Counted from the first letter of the stretch, positions 1 through 24,672 are shown. The stretch is 64,000 nt of DNA from Elysia crispata (GCA_033675545.1 JAWDGP010000077.1:252501-316500), one strand, 5' to 3'. Notes: generated by a model from the sequence alone, not told the origin. Numbers and translations: made by a program.

Positions 1-289
1 CAAAAGGTTCTATGTGTCGATACCTGAGTGGAAGAGATGGAGAGAATAACAAATACTTATGTAACTTTCCAGACCTTCTTGTTTAAGAAAAAAAACTGCG
101 GTTAATTTTTATGTATAAATTTAATATTTAAATTCGAGAAATTTAATTTAACTTTGAAATATATGCCAACTTGCTCAAATATCCAGCTTTATATAAACAA
201 CCAAAAAAAAACAACTATTATTCTCCTTCAATTTCATTATTTGTCATTGTACTATTTTGTGTTCTACGATTATTGATATTTTTTTCTGG

Positions 290-760
290 CGGCCAAAGCG
301 ATCTGGGACTCCTGGCATTTAGGGCGGCACACAAGATCGTGATAGCGGAATGAGCCAGAGTATCAGGTAAACAGCACTATCGCTTCTCGCAAGATGCCTC
401 GGGTTTACTGGACTAAAGAGGGGCGGCCTGCTACTCACACCGTCCGCCATACTTTCCACAATGTGTGGGCAGGTCATACTTCTGTCTGAAGCGTCCTGTA
501 TATAGATCTAGCGCGAAGAGTACTTTTTGTAGCCGTCTGTCGTGCCGCGCGCCGTCCGTAAGTGTGAGCAGTGGCCAGGGTAAGAGTGAGCATCTAGATC
601 TCCTTATCACTGGTGCTCTGTATATGATGTGCGATAGCCCGCGCGCCGCTCAGTGTCTCCTTGACTGTCGGCTCTATTGTTAGCTGCGTCCTGGCAGTGC
701 ACTGCGGCCCGTTCGACTTAGGAACCCCAGTGCCTGGATGGTTTGCTGCACAGATTGCTT
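290..760 (+). promoter_or_regulatory. CpG-rich block, possible promoter/5' UTR
   Basis: Against an AT-rich background this block is rich in CpG (for example around 535-560 and 636-655) and contains GT-type donor-like sites such as the one near 580 (CAGGGTAAGA). It lies about 3 kb upstream of the signal-peptide exon of the MuSK-like gene, so a promoter or untranslated first exon is plausible. No TATA box or initiator stands out. The assignment rests only on composition and position. Confidence 0.25.
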
Positions 761-1070
761 GAATTACTAGCGGACATACTGGTTGATAACCTGTCAGAGT
801 GTCTAGAATCATTAGTGGACATATTAGTTGTTACACCTAACAGAGTGTCTAGAATTATTGGTGGACATATTATTTGTTACACCTATCAGAGTGTCTAGAA
901 TCATTAGTGGAATAATTATTTGTTACACCTATCAGAGTGTCTAGAATCATTAGTGGACAAATTATTTGTTACACCTATCAGAGTGTCTAGAATCATTAGT
1001 GGACATATTATTTGTTACACCTATCAGAGTGTTTAGAATCATTAGTGGACATACTGGTTAACTCACCAAC
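749..1070. repeat. 46-bp minisatellite, about 6-7 copies
   Basis: The motif CAGAGTGTCTAGAATCATTA recurs at 795, 841, 887, 933, 979 and 1025, exactly 46 bp apart. Each unit continues with GTGGACATATTATTTGTTAC. A more diverged unit precedes the first (from about 749). Copies differ by only a few substitutions, and no indels change the period. Confidence 0.9.
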
Positions 1071-2072
1071 CAAGGCTTTTGGTTCCTTTTGTTATGTTGT
1101 GTAGGGGGGGAAATCCTGGAGCTTTGATTTATTTCTTACAATCTCCCAAATAAAAAGCAACGATTCAATTATAGAGTGTATATTTTTTATGAATTCTGAC
1201 ATCGGGAAATTCTTTGTTATTATTTTGCCATGGATTGCGCCTCTGTAATGTGTTTTAAAAAAAGGAAAGGATTTTATTTTATATTATTTGTTGCGGATTT
1301 CATTTGAATTATACAAAAATGAATTATGCGGAAGCGCACCTTAAGCAGAAATTGTCGCTAACTTTTGTTTATCTTTCTTCTTCGTTGCTATTGTTCTCCC
1401 ACGCAATTATTTTCATACTTTATGCATTGTAAATGAAACGCATGTTATTTCATATTCTTACGTCTTGTTTTATGTGTACTTATTGGAATCTCTTTTCCGT
1501 ATCTCTGTTTTTAAACAGATTGCCAGACCTGTCTTTCCCGTAAGATTAAGAGGAATAGCGATTCAGGAAAAAAAAAAAAAAAGAAATAAAATTTTATCCT
1601 TGTAAATAGCTGCTGTGGTAACAATGCGAAAGTACGTTGTTAGCGTTTGAATTATCTCCTGTGTTGTGTTTTTGAAGTAACAGAATTTTTTTCTTTTTAC
1701 GCACAAAAAAAGAGCTTTTGCGATTCCAACCCTGATCTATATGCACATTGTTATAGGTCGAAGAGATATATCCCGTGAAGGGGATGTAGGTTGAGGCACA
1801 CCAATATTAAGTCACGGAAAATTCAGTCTCTGTGTGGATTGGAGCTTGTAGGTGTGAGCGTGAGCGCTTTGCCGGTTGACAACCACGCCATAGCTAGCCC
1901 GGAAGGTGGCAGTGTGACTTGTGTGGGTGTTTTTCTTTCCTCGCATGATCTTCGAGAGGTCCGCCACCTGTTGGGATGGCCCTTGGTGTCTGCCGGTTCG
2001 ATCTGGTCAGACAAGACAGACAGTTGAAACTCAGGTCGTGGCTGAGAGATAGTCAGACAGACAGGCACAGAT

Positions 2073-2091
2073 AAGAGAGACAGAGAGAGAC

Positions 2092-2160
<69 letters not shown>
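2073..2160. repeat. (GA)n microsatellite
   Basis: Nearly pure GA dinucleotides from about 2100 to 2158, preceded by imperfect CAGA/GAGA units. Confidence 0.95.
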
Positions 2161-2161
<1 letters not shown>

Positions 2162-2485
2162 GCTCAGAACTGAGTCGGAGGAGAAGTGCTTCATATTTAT
2201 ATAGTATTTTTCTGTCAAGTTTTGGATGGTTCGTGTCTAACGGGAGCCATTCCCTTACCTTAAAGATGAAGGATGAAGTAGGTCTGGTTTATAGCACGAC
2301 AACTGGACATATCGTGGAACGATAAGAATGGACGCAGAAGCGAGAATCAAAGCATTTCTCATACCTCATTAGACAAACATTTCTCTTCTCTACTGCAAGT
2401 GTATCTCTGACTTGTGGATTATCATTGATTAGTGAATGTCAGTAATAGCTTCACGCGTAGGAGAAAGGGTGCTTTTAATGCTCGT

Positions 2486-2671
<186 letters not shown>

Positions 2672-3706
2672 TTTTTTCTTTCTGCGTTTGGACCTGAATA
2701 TTGCTATTTTCTTCTATCAACCTCTTATGCCATTATGTCATTGAAGTAATCAATCAATCGGACTAGTGACATAAATTTAAATTTTAAGTGTTTTTCTCCC
2801 CTCATGTTAAAATAATATCCTCTCGCGAGTCATGATCATTGAGTGCACTATTACCAAAAAAAAAGTCAATCTAAATAATCAAATTATTACATGTCAAGGA
2901 GGCTAATTATTAATAACAGTTGCGTGCACAAATACTGTTTTCCTCGTTCGACACACCGTTAGGTCTCCGGAACATGTCCTGCCTGCAATTTCTTTTCCTT
3001 TTTTTCTTTTTCTTTTTAAATTTTTCGCAAATATCACTGATTTTGATTGACTGACCTTTCAAGTCCTAAAAGGTCTATCAGAGACTTAACTGGACGGTGA
3101 AGTTGGATGGGGAAAGAAAACGGACGAGTATAGTAGATTTATAGTGATTGAAAGTTCATTTTTTTATTTTCAGAAGGTTTCATAAACCGAGCTGTGTTCC
3201 TCAACCTACAAACTGAATATCTTCTCTTGTGCGAAATTCCTGTCATTCAGAAGACCTCCAGACTTAGATCATTTTGATTTTCAAGATTACACATTACATA
3301 CTTCTCATCACGCTTTCTCTCGGGGCAATCGTTACTGGTCATCATTTCTCAAATCCTACCAAAACTTGGGCGTTTTTTTTTAACAATCCATCTATATCAA
3401 TAGTAATAATATGGGGTTAGGTGATAACTCTGACAGATGACAAAGTGTTAAACTACTTTTTTATTGTTTGTTTCAAGTTTGTGTATCCTGTGGACTTTAA
3501 ATTTGCAACTTTTGGACAAGAATTTGAAGTGAAGTTTTCATTTGTTACTGCTATATAGTTAACAACACTCCGTGTTTCGAGTCCGACAGTTGGCTATAGT
3601 TATGCTGCTATTTATACGCCATATAGCTATTTTGTGACTCATCTGGTGAAAGCTTAGTCAACTTTAGACATAGTGAGAATAACTGGCGCTGCTGCATGTG
3701 GTGACC

Positions 3707-14198
<10,492 letters not shown>

Positions 14199-17100
14199 CC
14201 TGGTGACTGGAAAATTACTTTAATATATATACAGACTGAGTTCTTTGTCTTGCCAATGATTTAAGATGTAAATAATCTATCCTTAGTGCTGTTTTCAAAT
14301 TGTGAACTGCCAGAGAGTGGAGGAGGACGATACATATTCAAAATCTTGTCAGCACATCATGTAAGACTGTTAAAGTGTATATTTGTTCCTGGGATGTCAG
14401 CAATAGGCGCATGTGTGCATTATGAATAATACAAGGAACTGGAAATGGCATGGATTTCCTTGTCTTGTAAGAAAGAAAAAGTTGCCAAGTAATGGATCAT
14501 ATATTTATAGATATAAGAGAGCAAGATCAACAGAGTGTAATCGAAATGGTATTTAGAGAGATAATATCTTGGGCTGAAATGACTTTTCAAGGAAAGAAAC
14601 TCTTTGTCATTCATCATGAATAAATTTTTTATAACTCAGCATTTATGGCAAAAAGGTAGATTTTTACTAAGAGTGAATTGAGTGTAAGCCCTTGATAAAT
14701 GATTAAATCGCTCTTTTAAAAATAAAGTATAAAAAATTCACGGAGCAATGGTCAAGATAAATTAGAGTAGTTCATTACATTTCTTTATTAGTGCATTATT
14801 GCTGCAACTTTTTAAAGTCTTACTGTATAGATCAGATTTTAATTAGAAGGCTTATGATCAGATGTTACAATGAGACACTGAGGTTAAGGAATTTGAAAAT
14901 GTGTCTTTTGAAAGCTTTGACTTCAAGTTCCAGTGTAGAAATTTGTGGTGTAAAGCCAATTTTGTCTTAGATATTTGGGTATCAGGATGTAAAACATATA
15001 GAATGCACAAGAGTCTTTGAAGCTCAGGGCTGCAGAGGAAGTAATTAGTCAATAAGACCTGATTAAAGATAATATTAGTTTATTTTATATGTCTTTACTT
15101 GCCACACATGATTCTCAGTTTCATACTATTGCATTGGAAATATACCACCTGCAGATTTTTATATGTGTGAGCACACAGGATAACCCTTCCCATGGGTCCA
15201 GATGAAAAAAAAATGAGATGAGCTCAGTTTAAGATTCTGCAAACAATCCTGAGCATTTTGCTTTTTATTTGAAAGTTCTATCTTGTTTAGATCAAAAGTT
15301 ACGGAGTTTTAAAATCACCCGTTTGAGAGAGTGTTGTTTTGATGAAATGGCCTTTAAAGTTAAATGTACTCTTTTCACTAAAACTGTTAACGCCACAAAT
15401 CTGATCTGAAGTGGTTTCACAAAATGATTTAATTCAAAAGGTTAGATATATCAGAAACAAATAAAACTAAGTGGAATGAAAAGGTAAATGAATGGAGTTT
15501 CTGAAGAATTAAATTTCCATTTTCGAACTTGGACTTGAAAATCAACTTAAAATAGGTTTAGCGCAAAACTAGATCTAGCAACACCTGAAGGATTTTTCCT
15601 GTGTGCCCACATAGTTTTAAAAAAATACAATAGAGGTTGCCTATAAGAATAATTTGGGTAATAGTCAAGAAATCTGGTCATTAGATCGTTGATGTTAAAA
15701 TCTTTTTTAAAATGTTTTATGAGAAAAGAGAATTTTTTTCAAAAGGGTGAATTCAAAGGAAAGGTAAAATGGGAAGGCAAAGTTAAAGAGAGACAGAGGA
15801 ACAGGAAAAAAGTCAGACTAACATACCCAAAGAGAGACAGAGACAGAGAGAGATGGAAGGATATGTATGGGTTTGTTGTTTTAAGTGTTATAATATTCTC
15901 AACGTGTCATTTCAGAAACAAACATTTATAATTTGTCTTTTATTTCAATATACTTTGAGTACAATTTTAATGATCAAAAGCATGGGAATCAAAATAATAG
16001 AGAACAAAATCTGCATAGATCTTTTCCAATGAGAATTATTAATGTAAAACATAACATTACCAGAACTTTTTTTTTATTTTTTATTGCAGCAAATTATACT
16101 AAAAGATATTATGAGAGTTGATTGATAAATGTTTTCTTGTTCTGCCAATAAGTCTTCATTGTTATATATTCATCTTCATCATTATCATAAATGGTCTTAA
16201 ATCCATCAGTAATTTTACTGCTGTTTCTATCGTTGCTTCTCACAACTGTTACTTTTTTTTTTTTTATCTTACTCTGATAATTTGTTACCGATATTTTACT
16301 TTGACTGGAGAAACAAAATATGAAAAATTATGTCGTTGATATTTCTGCCTGGTCCTTGAAATATTTTTCATGTCTTTTTATCTTTTATCTTGATGGAAAA
16401 CAAGATTGAATTATTGAAAAGGTTTCAATACTTTTTGTGAATTTGTATATATTTCTTTAATATTTTTAAAGAATATGAACTATTAAGAGGCAGCTGAAGA
16501 CATATGTCCTCATAACTGAAACGACTTGTTTGTGAATTCATAAAAAATGTATGTGTGTTGTAATTATTGTGCTGGATGGAACTTGATGTGATCGGAACCC
16601 TCCCTGACTGTTTGATTTCTAGGATGTTAAACATACATGTATGAACTTTTTCATCATAGTTTGATTTTTATTGCCTTGCAAAAACAAAATTGTATGGAAA
16701 GAGAACATGTGAAAATATTCAACTCTATGCACTATGAACTTTAATAGAAATCCAATGATTTTTTAAGGCAGATAATTTTTTTCCTTATGATTATGAAATC
16801 TTCCCCAGTGTTTGTGAATAATAAGACTCCCTAATATAATCTCTGTCCACTTCAATACTCACATACTTTCATATTAGGCAGATATTTTAAAAAGTCATTC
16901 ATTCCAAAGAAGTGGTATTGCCTGTGTATTAAGCTTTTAATAAAATCGATGGTGCTTTCTTGTAAAAATATGAAGAAATTAAATCACTTGCAGTCAGGTA
17001 ATTAGAGGCAATTCTGTTTGTTCAAGAGCTTGAATTTTGTCATGACTTGGGGGGGGTATGCTAAAATATCTGTCCCATACCACCATTTGTCCCAGACTCC

Positions 17101-20100
17101 CTACTCTTATTTCTAAACATCTGACTTTTTTGAGTATGGGCCACCAACAGTCCCTTGCTAAAGTTGAAATGTTTTTCTTGGAAGTGCCTCATCGGGTGGA
17201 AATTTTTAGATTTCAAGGCACATGCTGAGACAGACCTATGTTTGTGCTCTGTTCTTGCTCCAATATTCACTGATTGATATGTCTCATCGGACTTGAAAAA
17301 GTCACAGCAAGGATTACATGGACATTAAATTGTTGACATTATGAAAGTGATAGGCAACTTAAACCTAGGTGCACTTTCCTACCTTCAGCTTTGATTAAAT
17401 CCTGATCTTCTAATTAACACATTTTATGAAAAAGTTGAGCACAAAACATAATATTTGTCATGAAATTGAAAGGCAGTGTGGAAAACTTCAGAGAATCTAG
17501 TATGGAAGATCTCAATATTTCGATGTAGCTTGTAACCAAGATTACATAAGATGCTGAGGCAATCATAGGCATAGGCAGCTACAGACTCTTGAGTGCTACT
17601 TAAATAAATCATCAATATATTACAGATTGCTTATTTTTTTTCTTACAAATAAGGTTCTGCAGTCGAAAAATGTACTCTCTCACTTAAAGTCTATCAAGTA
17701 ATGTATTGATTCAGTGAAGATGTTGTCATTTCAAGCTACCTGTATTGGCAAAGGACATAAAACATTGCCTTTTTTGCGTATTAAAAGTTGCTGGGTTTTT
17801 TTTTACTGTTCTAGTTTGAAAACATATTTCATTTTTAAGATAAAGGTACTTCATGGTATGGAAGGACTTATGTACATATTATGCAAAATAAAATTTCAAC
17901 ACTTTAGGGTAATTATGAATCATTTGGAAGTGGAAAATTTGCCTACACCATTGGTTGAGGTCACTGGTCTATGACTAGTGTCGTGAAGGGTAATTTGCAG
18001 TAAGAAAACCAATGCCACCTTGCAGTTAAGTATGACATTGCAAAGAAAAAGTTTTTTTTACTCCAGATATCAAAACATCTGATGTAGGATAACAAAATTA
18101 TCCATATCTGAGAGTTTTAAGGTACCAAAAGTCAGTGATGGCCAATAGCCTTGGTGCTGCAAACAGCATTGCTGTAGGGTAGCAGTCTGAATGAAATTTA
18201 AATTTTTTTTCTCAAACATAGGTCTCAAAACCATACCTAAAGAGTTGGTTGCCAGATGCACAAATTTATGAAAATGGTTTTTGCAAGTAGATTTGTTGGC
18301 TTTTTTTAATGACTTCAAAAGGGCCAAACAGTCAATATCTCCTATTAATTTCATGCAATTTTCACTGTAAAGAAGGAAACAAAAATGTATTTTTTTTTAA
18401 TATCAACACCTTTTTATGTGATATGGATGACATTGACTGTTTTAGACGTGGTGCCGGCTATATGAAAGTAATTAGTTCTGTTACAATATTTGGGGCAAGG
18501 ACCAGGACAATTCAGTATTTCTAGGAAATAATCTCATAACTTATATGGGTACATGTTTTAATCATAGAAATTTTGTTAATGATGCATTGGTGAGTGTTCA
18601 GAATGGTGGCAGTTATGTTTCTTGAAAGAGCTTTTTGTGCTATAATATTATACAGGTTGCAATCCATTAAAATATGTATTTTACACAACTTGTTAGTGAT
18701 TATTTGCATGGACATTTTTGCTATCCATGCTGAATAAATTATGATTGAAAAGTACATCAATTGGCGTATACTTTTTTTTCTAAACTCATTACATGCATAC
18801 TTTGTCTCTTTTACTCCCAAGAAAGATTTGGATTTTGATTAATTCTTTTCATTCCAATAGGAAATTTTCTCTCTAAAAGTTGTGTTCATGGTTTTACTAT
18901 TAAACTAAGAATACAGCACAAAATGTCCTAAATAGACAGAGGGTATTCATAAACTTTGACATTGAATATTTTAAAAGAGCTTAGACTGATACGAGAGTAC
19001 AAGATACAACAGCAACCTTAACTTCAAGTTTAATGTCTCTGGCGGGCTGACATGGAATTCCCTGACGCCCTAGTCTACTGCTGAAATCCAAGGTCAAGTT
19101 ACTTTAAGTAATTAAACCTTTGGCTGTACTGATCCATTTGGTTCACATTTTTAGTACAGCTTGGAAGAATAATGCTCAAAAAGTATATTTTTGATCTCAT
19201 CAGCACGCTGAGCAACAATTTTGAACTGTCCTAATTGTGCCAAATAGTTAAACGATAAAGCTTGTTTTGTCACTCAATGTAATTCAATGATTATTTACCT
19301 CAGGAAGCCTCACACTGAGCTACTCAACGCGTCTGTTTTAAATATTCAAGTGATTAAGGGTAGGTTGATCCTACTGTATGACAATCTTACTACATTGCTA
19401 CCCCAAGAACAGCACATCACAATAAACTGTTTCATTAATTATCTTCAAGTCTAAACAATTATAAATTATTCCCTCAACAAATCCCATATTTTACAATTTA
19501 CTCCCACAAATTCTATCGCTTTTTTTACCGTCTTTCTTATACTTTTTTTTTATGTACTTTTTATTTGTCTCTCATGGTCGGTGAGATTGATAACAAATAT
19601 ATCTAGATTTGGATTAGAGTTATCATAACTAGAAGTAATAACCATGCTAGAGCTGTGTTATAGTAATAGGATAATGTTTTTAAGATTATGTAATATTTAT
19701 GTGCTAGGCTGTACAGAAAACCCAGCGATGAAGAGCAAAACAAACTCGATTAAAATGCTTATAAAAGTAGACCAATCACGTGACCTTTGTGACTGAGTGA
19801 TAACTGATCACTGACCTGATAAAAGGAAATAATACATGTTATAGGTATTATTATCTATGAAAAGAAATGTTTCAATCCTAACCATGGGGGTGGTCAGTTT
19901 AACGATGTTTATCAGCTCCAGTAACACTTGACCCTTCATTTTCTTTGTAGGTGAGGTGGAGGGGTCGTTAGCTTTAGTGTCCATTCATGGAGCTCTCGCA
20001 TTAGCAAAGAGGAAACGCCCGAGGTCCTTTAGAGCAGAGAGAATCAGATAAAGATCATCCATTAAAAAGCAGTTTGAAAAATTTAAAACTATTAAGAAAA

Positions 20101-21595
20101 ATTGATCTTAAAAGAGGTTTGAGCCAAAAAAAAAAATTTTTTTTTAATTCAGGCAGAGGAATTTGAGGTCAATTCGTTCATTCTACCTAGCTATGACCTC
20201 ATTTTTCTTTCAATGGTTTTTGAAATGCATTCTGGCTGGTTTCTATAATTTTAAGAGGGTCTGGACTGTTACTCCTGGGCCAGCAGAAAACTGCATTAGT
20301 CTAATCAACGATTTTAACCAAGAGAGGGGCGCGTCGATTTAAATACTGGAAGCCTCGAAATAACAATTCTCGGTGGTTTAAAAAAAAATTCAAGCAGGAA
20401 TGTCAACATGACTTTTAATGTACATCACTGTAGCGTATTGCTTATGCATTTCACATTTAACAAATGAGAGGTCTGACATAATCATGCTTCGAATCGTGTA
20501 ATTTCTTTTTCCCTGACTTCTGTGGTTTTTATGACTGAGAGAGGCGTGATAGAGCTGTCAGCTGATTAGCCGTCCGATCAGAGTAGCCAACGACATCATA
20601 AAAAGATTATTTATGCTCATGATTGTGTTTGCTTCATGTATTTCGTACCATTTTGTCTTGTGGATTCGGAGGATCCAGAAGTTTTTGTTTTTATCATGGA
20701 ACGTTAAGTTCGTGATCTATAATCAAGGCCTTGATAAATTCTTCAGAATAGTGTCTAGTTACGCCTCTCACCCTGTGAATCAGTCTGATCTCTCCACGAT
20801 AAACGTTCACTGATAAAGCCCATCTTATCTGCTCGCCAGGACTAATCCAGTTGCCCGTGTTTACTGAAGATTTGATAATAAAGCGCAAGTGTTAGAGCAG
20901 AACACAACAGGTCGAAGTTCCTCACCTAGTAGCTGAATCCATCATTCACGATTTCAGAGCATCGTGTGATTTTGATAAGAGAGATCGTCCCACTTCCAAC
21001 CGCCCTGAAGGTCGTGTAATAATTACCCTGACTTATCACTGACTGTGTCAGTATTGTGATCCTCTAGTTCACATCTGTTGCATATGAAAACATGTTTTCG
21101 TGATATTCTATTTATCTGGTACTGTTCAAGAATCTATGGCATTGTGATCTTCCAATTCTTATGAGCTGCTGATGGCACACAGCTTCGTTAGTGATCTTTG
21201 TGTTTTCCAAACAAAACAAAAAACAAACAAAAAAGGAATAAACTTACAAGTGGTCTTAGGTGTTTTGCTTCTTTTAATACTGGTGTTAAATCTTAATACT
21301 CTGGCATCATGCATTGAAACTATTTCACTCGTGGCCTGTTTGTTGCTATTTCTGAAAGGTTATTCAACCCGTTAAAGGTAAGCATGTCCAGTCCAAGGAT
21401 TATTAGATTCGCAAATGCATGCTCAAAAATGTTTTACTAGATTCATCCCGTAAGACATGTAATTCAGGCTTTCTATCAAAAAAAAAAAAAATAACGCTGC
21501 TGAAGTTTAACGATGGCGTGTATGGAGATTAAACTACCTCGTGGTGTCAGTAAAAATTTTTATTAATCCCCTATTGTAACTTTAAATTTCTCTAT

Positions 21596-21990
21596 ATGCT
21601 ATATATAATGTGCCATATACAGTACACTATATATACTACGCTATATACATTACGCTATATCCAGACGTCTATAGACAGTACGCTATATGCAGGCAACTAT
21701 TATATACAGTACTCTATGTGCAATATATACAGTACGCTATATGCAGACGGCTATACACAGTTCGCTAAATGCAGATGACTACATACGGTACGCTATTTAC
21801 CAACGGCTATGTACAGTATGCTATATGCAGACGGCTATATACATTGCGCTGTATACAGTGTGCCATATACAGTACACAGTACGCTATACTCAGACGGCTA
21901 TATACATTACACTATATACAGTACGCGAAATGCCGTATGCTGTATACACTACACTTTATACTATTATAACTACGCTATTATACAGTACAC
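21596..21990. repeat. 28-bp minisatellite built of two 14-bp halves
   Basis: Degenerate units of about 28 bp, best seen from 21730 to 21850: TACGCTATATGCAG followed by ACGGCTATATACAG. The two halves resemble each other, so the 28-mer probably arose from a duplicated 14-mer. Roughly 13-14 units, many substitutions. Open frames across it are repeat artefacts. Confidence 0.85.
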
Positions 21991-23359
21991 TATTTTCAGT
22001 CCGCGTGCCAATACCAATTTGTCCAAAATTCGGAAACGTTGGCCTTACTTTATTTTTGTAATTCGATCATAAACTTTGGTTTATTAAGTTTTATAGCTAC
22101 GTGCCTTTAGCTTATTTTCGTTAACAGGCTAACCAAATCCTTAGTTCAAAAAACAGTTTTGATACTGAAATTAAATACGTGTGTAAACAAAATTAATTCA
22201 GGGCCATGTCATTCCGAAATATTTTAGAGTCGTTCACGTAGCTTGCGGCTGGTTTTTATTTCTCTGATCACGCTGTTTCCTGTTTATTTATGCGTGTTCA
22301 TTCATTTTAGTAGTTGACCTTGAACAGTTTGCTGGTTGTTGTTTTTTTAACCTAATATTTGGGGTGTGTGTGAATTGTGGCTATTGAATTTTACAACTCG
22401 TATCATTTGCCCAAAAGAATGAAGAGGTAACAATCCTAAGCAGGTATGACCCTTCTCACAAGGTATTGTTTCCTTATATAATCTTTATTTATCCTGTTTT
22501 CGAACAAGTAAAAACATCTCTGATTTCAGATTGGGGTTAGGGAATTCATTGAATCTCGATGATATCATGTGTTCTCGGTGCAACTAGGATCCATTTTATT
22601 GGAAATACATTAATCATAATAAGATAGTAGTTTTCTATAGCTTTATAAATACTCTTTCATGATTTACTATGTCACAGTTGCTTCTAATTTCAGATTTTAT
22701 TCGGAAAAGAAAAAGGGCAGGCCGCATGCAATAAAACTTTTTCCTTGCCTCATAGAGTGAGTAGGTGACTGGGTTGTTTTGTTTTGTTTTTTGTATGTTT
22801 TTTTTCTCTCTACTGCGAACCGCTCGAAGTGGCTGCCTGTATTTAATTCGTCAAGAGAATATCTTACCTTTGAAAAAAGGGAAGGGGATTTTAATGTTTT
22901 ATTCAGGTGGATGTATTCTTGAATGTTCAAAATGGCTGCAAGAAACGACATGGAAGAGATGAGAACCTCCGACAGATTCCATTTGTACCATCTAGTTTGT
23001 GCTTTGGGGACCTCAACCCACAGCTTCTTTCAACCTAACAAAGTAAAATTTGTATCTACTCAAGCTGTTTATCTTTCATAGCCTCGAACAGTTAACTTCA
23101 TGTAAAAGTTTCATTCCACCAAATCAGTTTAAAAGATCGGGACTGAAGACTTTGTCAAAAACTTTTATTTTCAGATTCGTCTTCTCATTAAATGTTGGCA
23201 AGTTGTATTTCACTCACTTCCTAACCATGTGGACAAAGTGCACTCACTTATACCTAGTGGTGGGGTATGATGCTTTGTGGATTCGATTGTCTCACATAAA
23301 TTCTTGGTTTGTGGGCTTTATTTGCTCTAACGAAATCCTGTTTCGCACTATTTATGAGG

Positions 23360-23420
23360 TCATCATCATCATCATCATCATTATCATCATCATCATCATC
23401 GTCATTATCATCATTATCAT
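23360..23420. repeat. (ATC)n microsatellite
   Basis: About 20 units of ATC with ATT and GTC variants. Confidence 0.92.
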
Positions 23421-23949
23421 TTAAATGTGATACTAGTATTTTTAAAATTATCTTTAAAGCCGTTGTGGTTACTTACAATGTTATTGTTATTCTTTTCTTT
23501 ATCAATTTCTATATCTTCGCTTTCTTTGAGCATTATTAACGTTGGTGTAACAGCAGACAATACTTTAAACGAATTCAGCGCTTCTGAAATGCTTTAATGT
23601 TTTGTTGAAATCGTAAGTAGGAAAATGATCATTTATATACCATTTCACGAGGATTTTGTGTTTCATAGGCCTGTTGCACTTTCTTTATTCTTGTTGCAAC
23701 ATAAGGTGTATGGGATTGTTTCTGCTAATAGAAATGATTTAAGACTGTGCCAAACGATATAGTCTTGCTCTTAGGTTTTTACAACAGTTTCACTGCCCCT
23801 TGATAAAATTTAGTTAGAATGATTACAGCTAATTGAGGATATAAATGAGATATAATGACATTCTGATTAAAACGTTTTGATGAAATTGACAGTGACACCA
23901 ATTTCAATTCTTTCAGATTCACTGAAAATATCAGTAACAGTTACCAACA

Positions 23950-24672
23950 ATGGGCAACAGACAAGTGGCAATCACTACCTCTGGTGGTGAAGAGATGGGC
24001 AGTGCCAGATACTATCGAGCTTCCCAAGGCGACACCTCTCTGCCCCGCACGGTAGATGAGCTCTGGGAAGACTGCTTGGCCCTCAAGAATGGTTTCCTCA
24101 TCTTGTCCGAGGCCATCGACGACCTTTTTGAGGATGAAGAAAGCGAGGAAACCACTCCAGAGTTGGAAACCCGGCTCCAGGGGTTGGTAAAGATAAATCA
24201 GGATCTTGTGGGTTTGCTCACTAGAGATCTGGAGAGAAACGCTAAATTGGTGTGTCATCAACCAGAATGGAACGAAAACCTGATCACTTTGGTCAGGGAG
24301 ATTGTGTCTGTCATCAACAGTTACATGGCCATGTTGATTCGTAATATTAGAAAGCTGAAGAAGCTTATTGTCGATATGTTACAGAAAAATCCCAAAACTG
24401 CCTCCTCTTCTGCGGCTAAGGGTTCGCTAGAGAAAGGGAAACCTAGCCGCCTTGTATATGACGTAATTAGTGAGACTCAAGACGTGGACGCCATGTTAAT
24501 GCAGCTTCAAAGGACGCAGAAGCAACGAGAAGAGCTAGAGCGCGATATTGTCACTGTGCTTGTTTGCTGGCGGGATTTCAGTTCTGTCATGGCGGCGGAC
24601 GACATGGAACCGGAAGCAGTGATGGCCGCAGCGGACAGTGTAGCTCAAGGCTTGGCACAGCTAAGCAAGTGA
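23950..24672 (+). CDS. Intronless 240-residue helical protein of unknown function
   Basis: An uninterrupted frame starts at MGNRQVAI and ends with GLAQLSK, with codon use and GC content clearly higher than the flanks. Just upstream, TTCTTTCAG ending at 23916 looks like an acceptor, so a 5' UTR intron is likely; AATAAA at 24774 is a good polyadenylation signal. I do not recognise the family. The protein looks almost wholly alpha-helical: an acidic segment (about 62-70), long amphipathic helices (about 75-145), a basic patch (IRNIRKLKKL, about 131-140) and a coiled-coil-like segment rich in Q, R and E (about 178-200). The N-terminal MGN resembles a myristoylation start, but position 6 is Val, which fits the consensus poorly. 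No signal peptide or membrane segment is seen. Probably a real, soluble protein; no function is assigned. Confidence 0.8.
   Translation: MGNRQVAITTSGGEEMGSARYYRASQGDTSLPRTVDELWEDCLALKNGFLILSEAIDDLFEDEESEETTPELETRLQGLVKINQDLVGLLTRDLERNAKLVCHQPEWNENLITLVREIVSVINSYMAMLIRNIRKLKKLIVDMLQKNPKTASSSAAKGSLEKGKPSRLVYDVISETQDVDAMLMQLQRTQKQREELERDIVTVLVCWRDFSSVMAADDMEPEAVMAAADSVAQGLAQLSK

Larger units (their letters stand above)
14199..23949. other. Intergenic region downstream of the MuSK-like gene
   Basis: The 3' UTR of the receptor kinase must begin here; AATAAA-type signals occur near 14620 and 14722, and I cannot choose between them. The rest of this nearly 10-kb interval shows only short, low-complexity open frames, no splice-consistent exons, a 28-bp minisatellite (21596-21990) and an (ATC)n array (23360-23420). 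A 5' UTR exon of the next gene probably ends this interval (acceptor at 23916). Confidence 0.6.

Noticed and set aside
21596-22072. Tyr/Ile-rich frames over the 28-bp minisatellite
   Set aside because: Present in all three frames because the repeat lacks stops; not coding.
22930-23080. Short frame starting MAARNDMEEMRTSD
   Set aside because: Good-looking start but only about 50 codons, no recognised similarity and no clear downstream exon.
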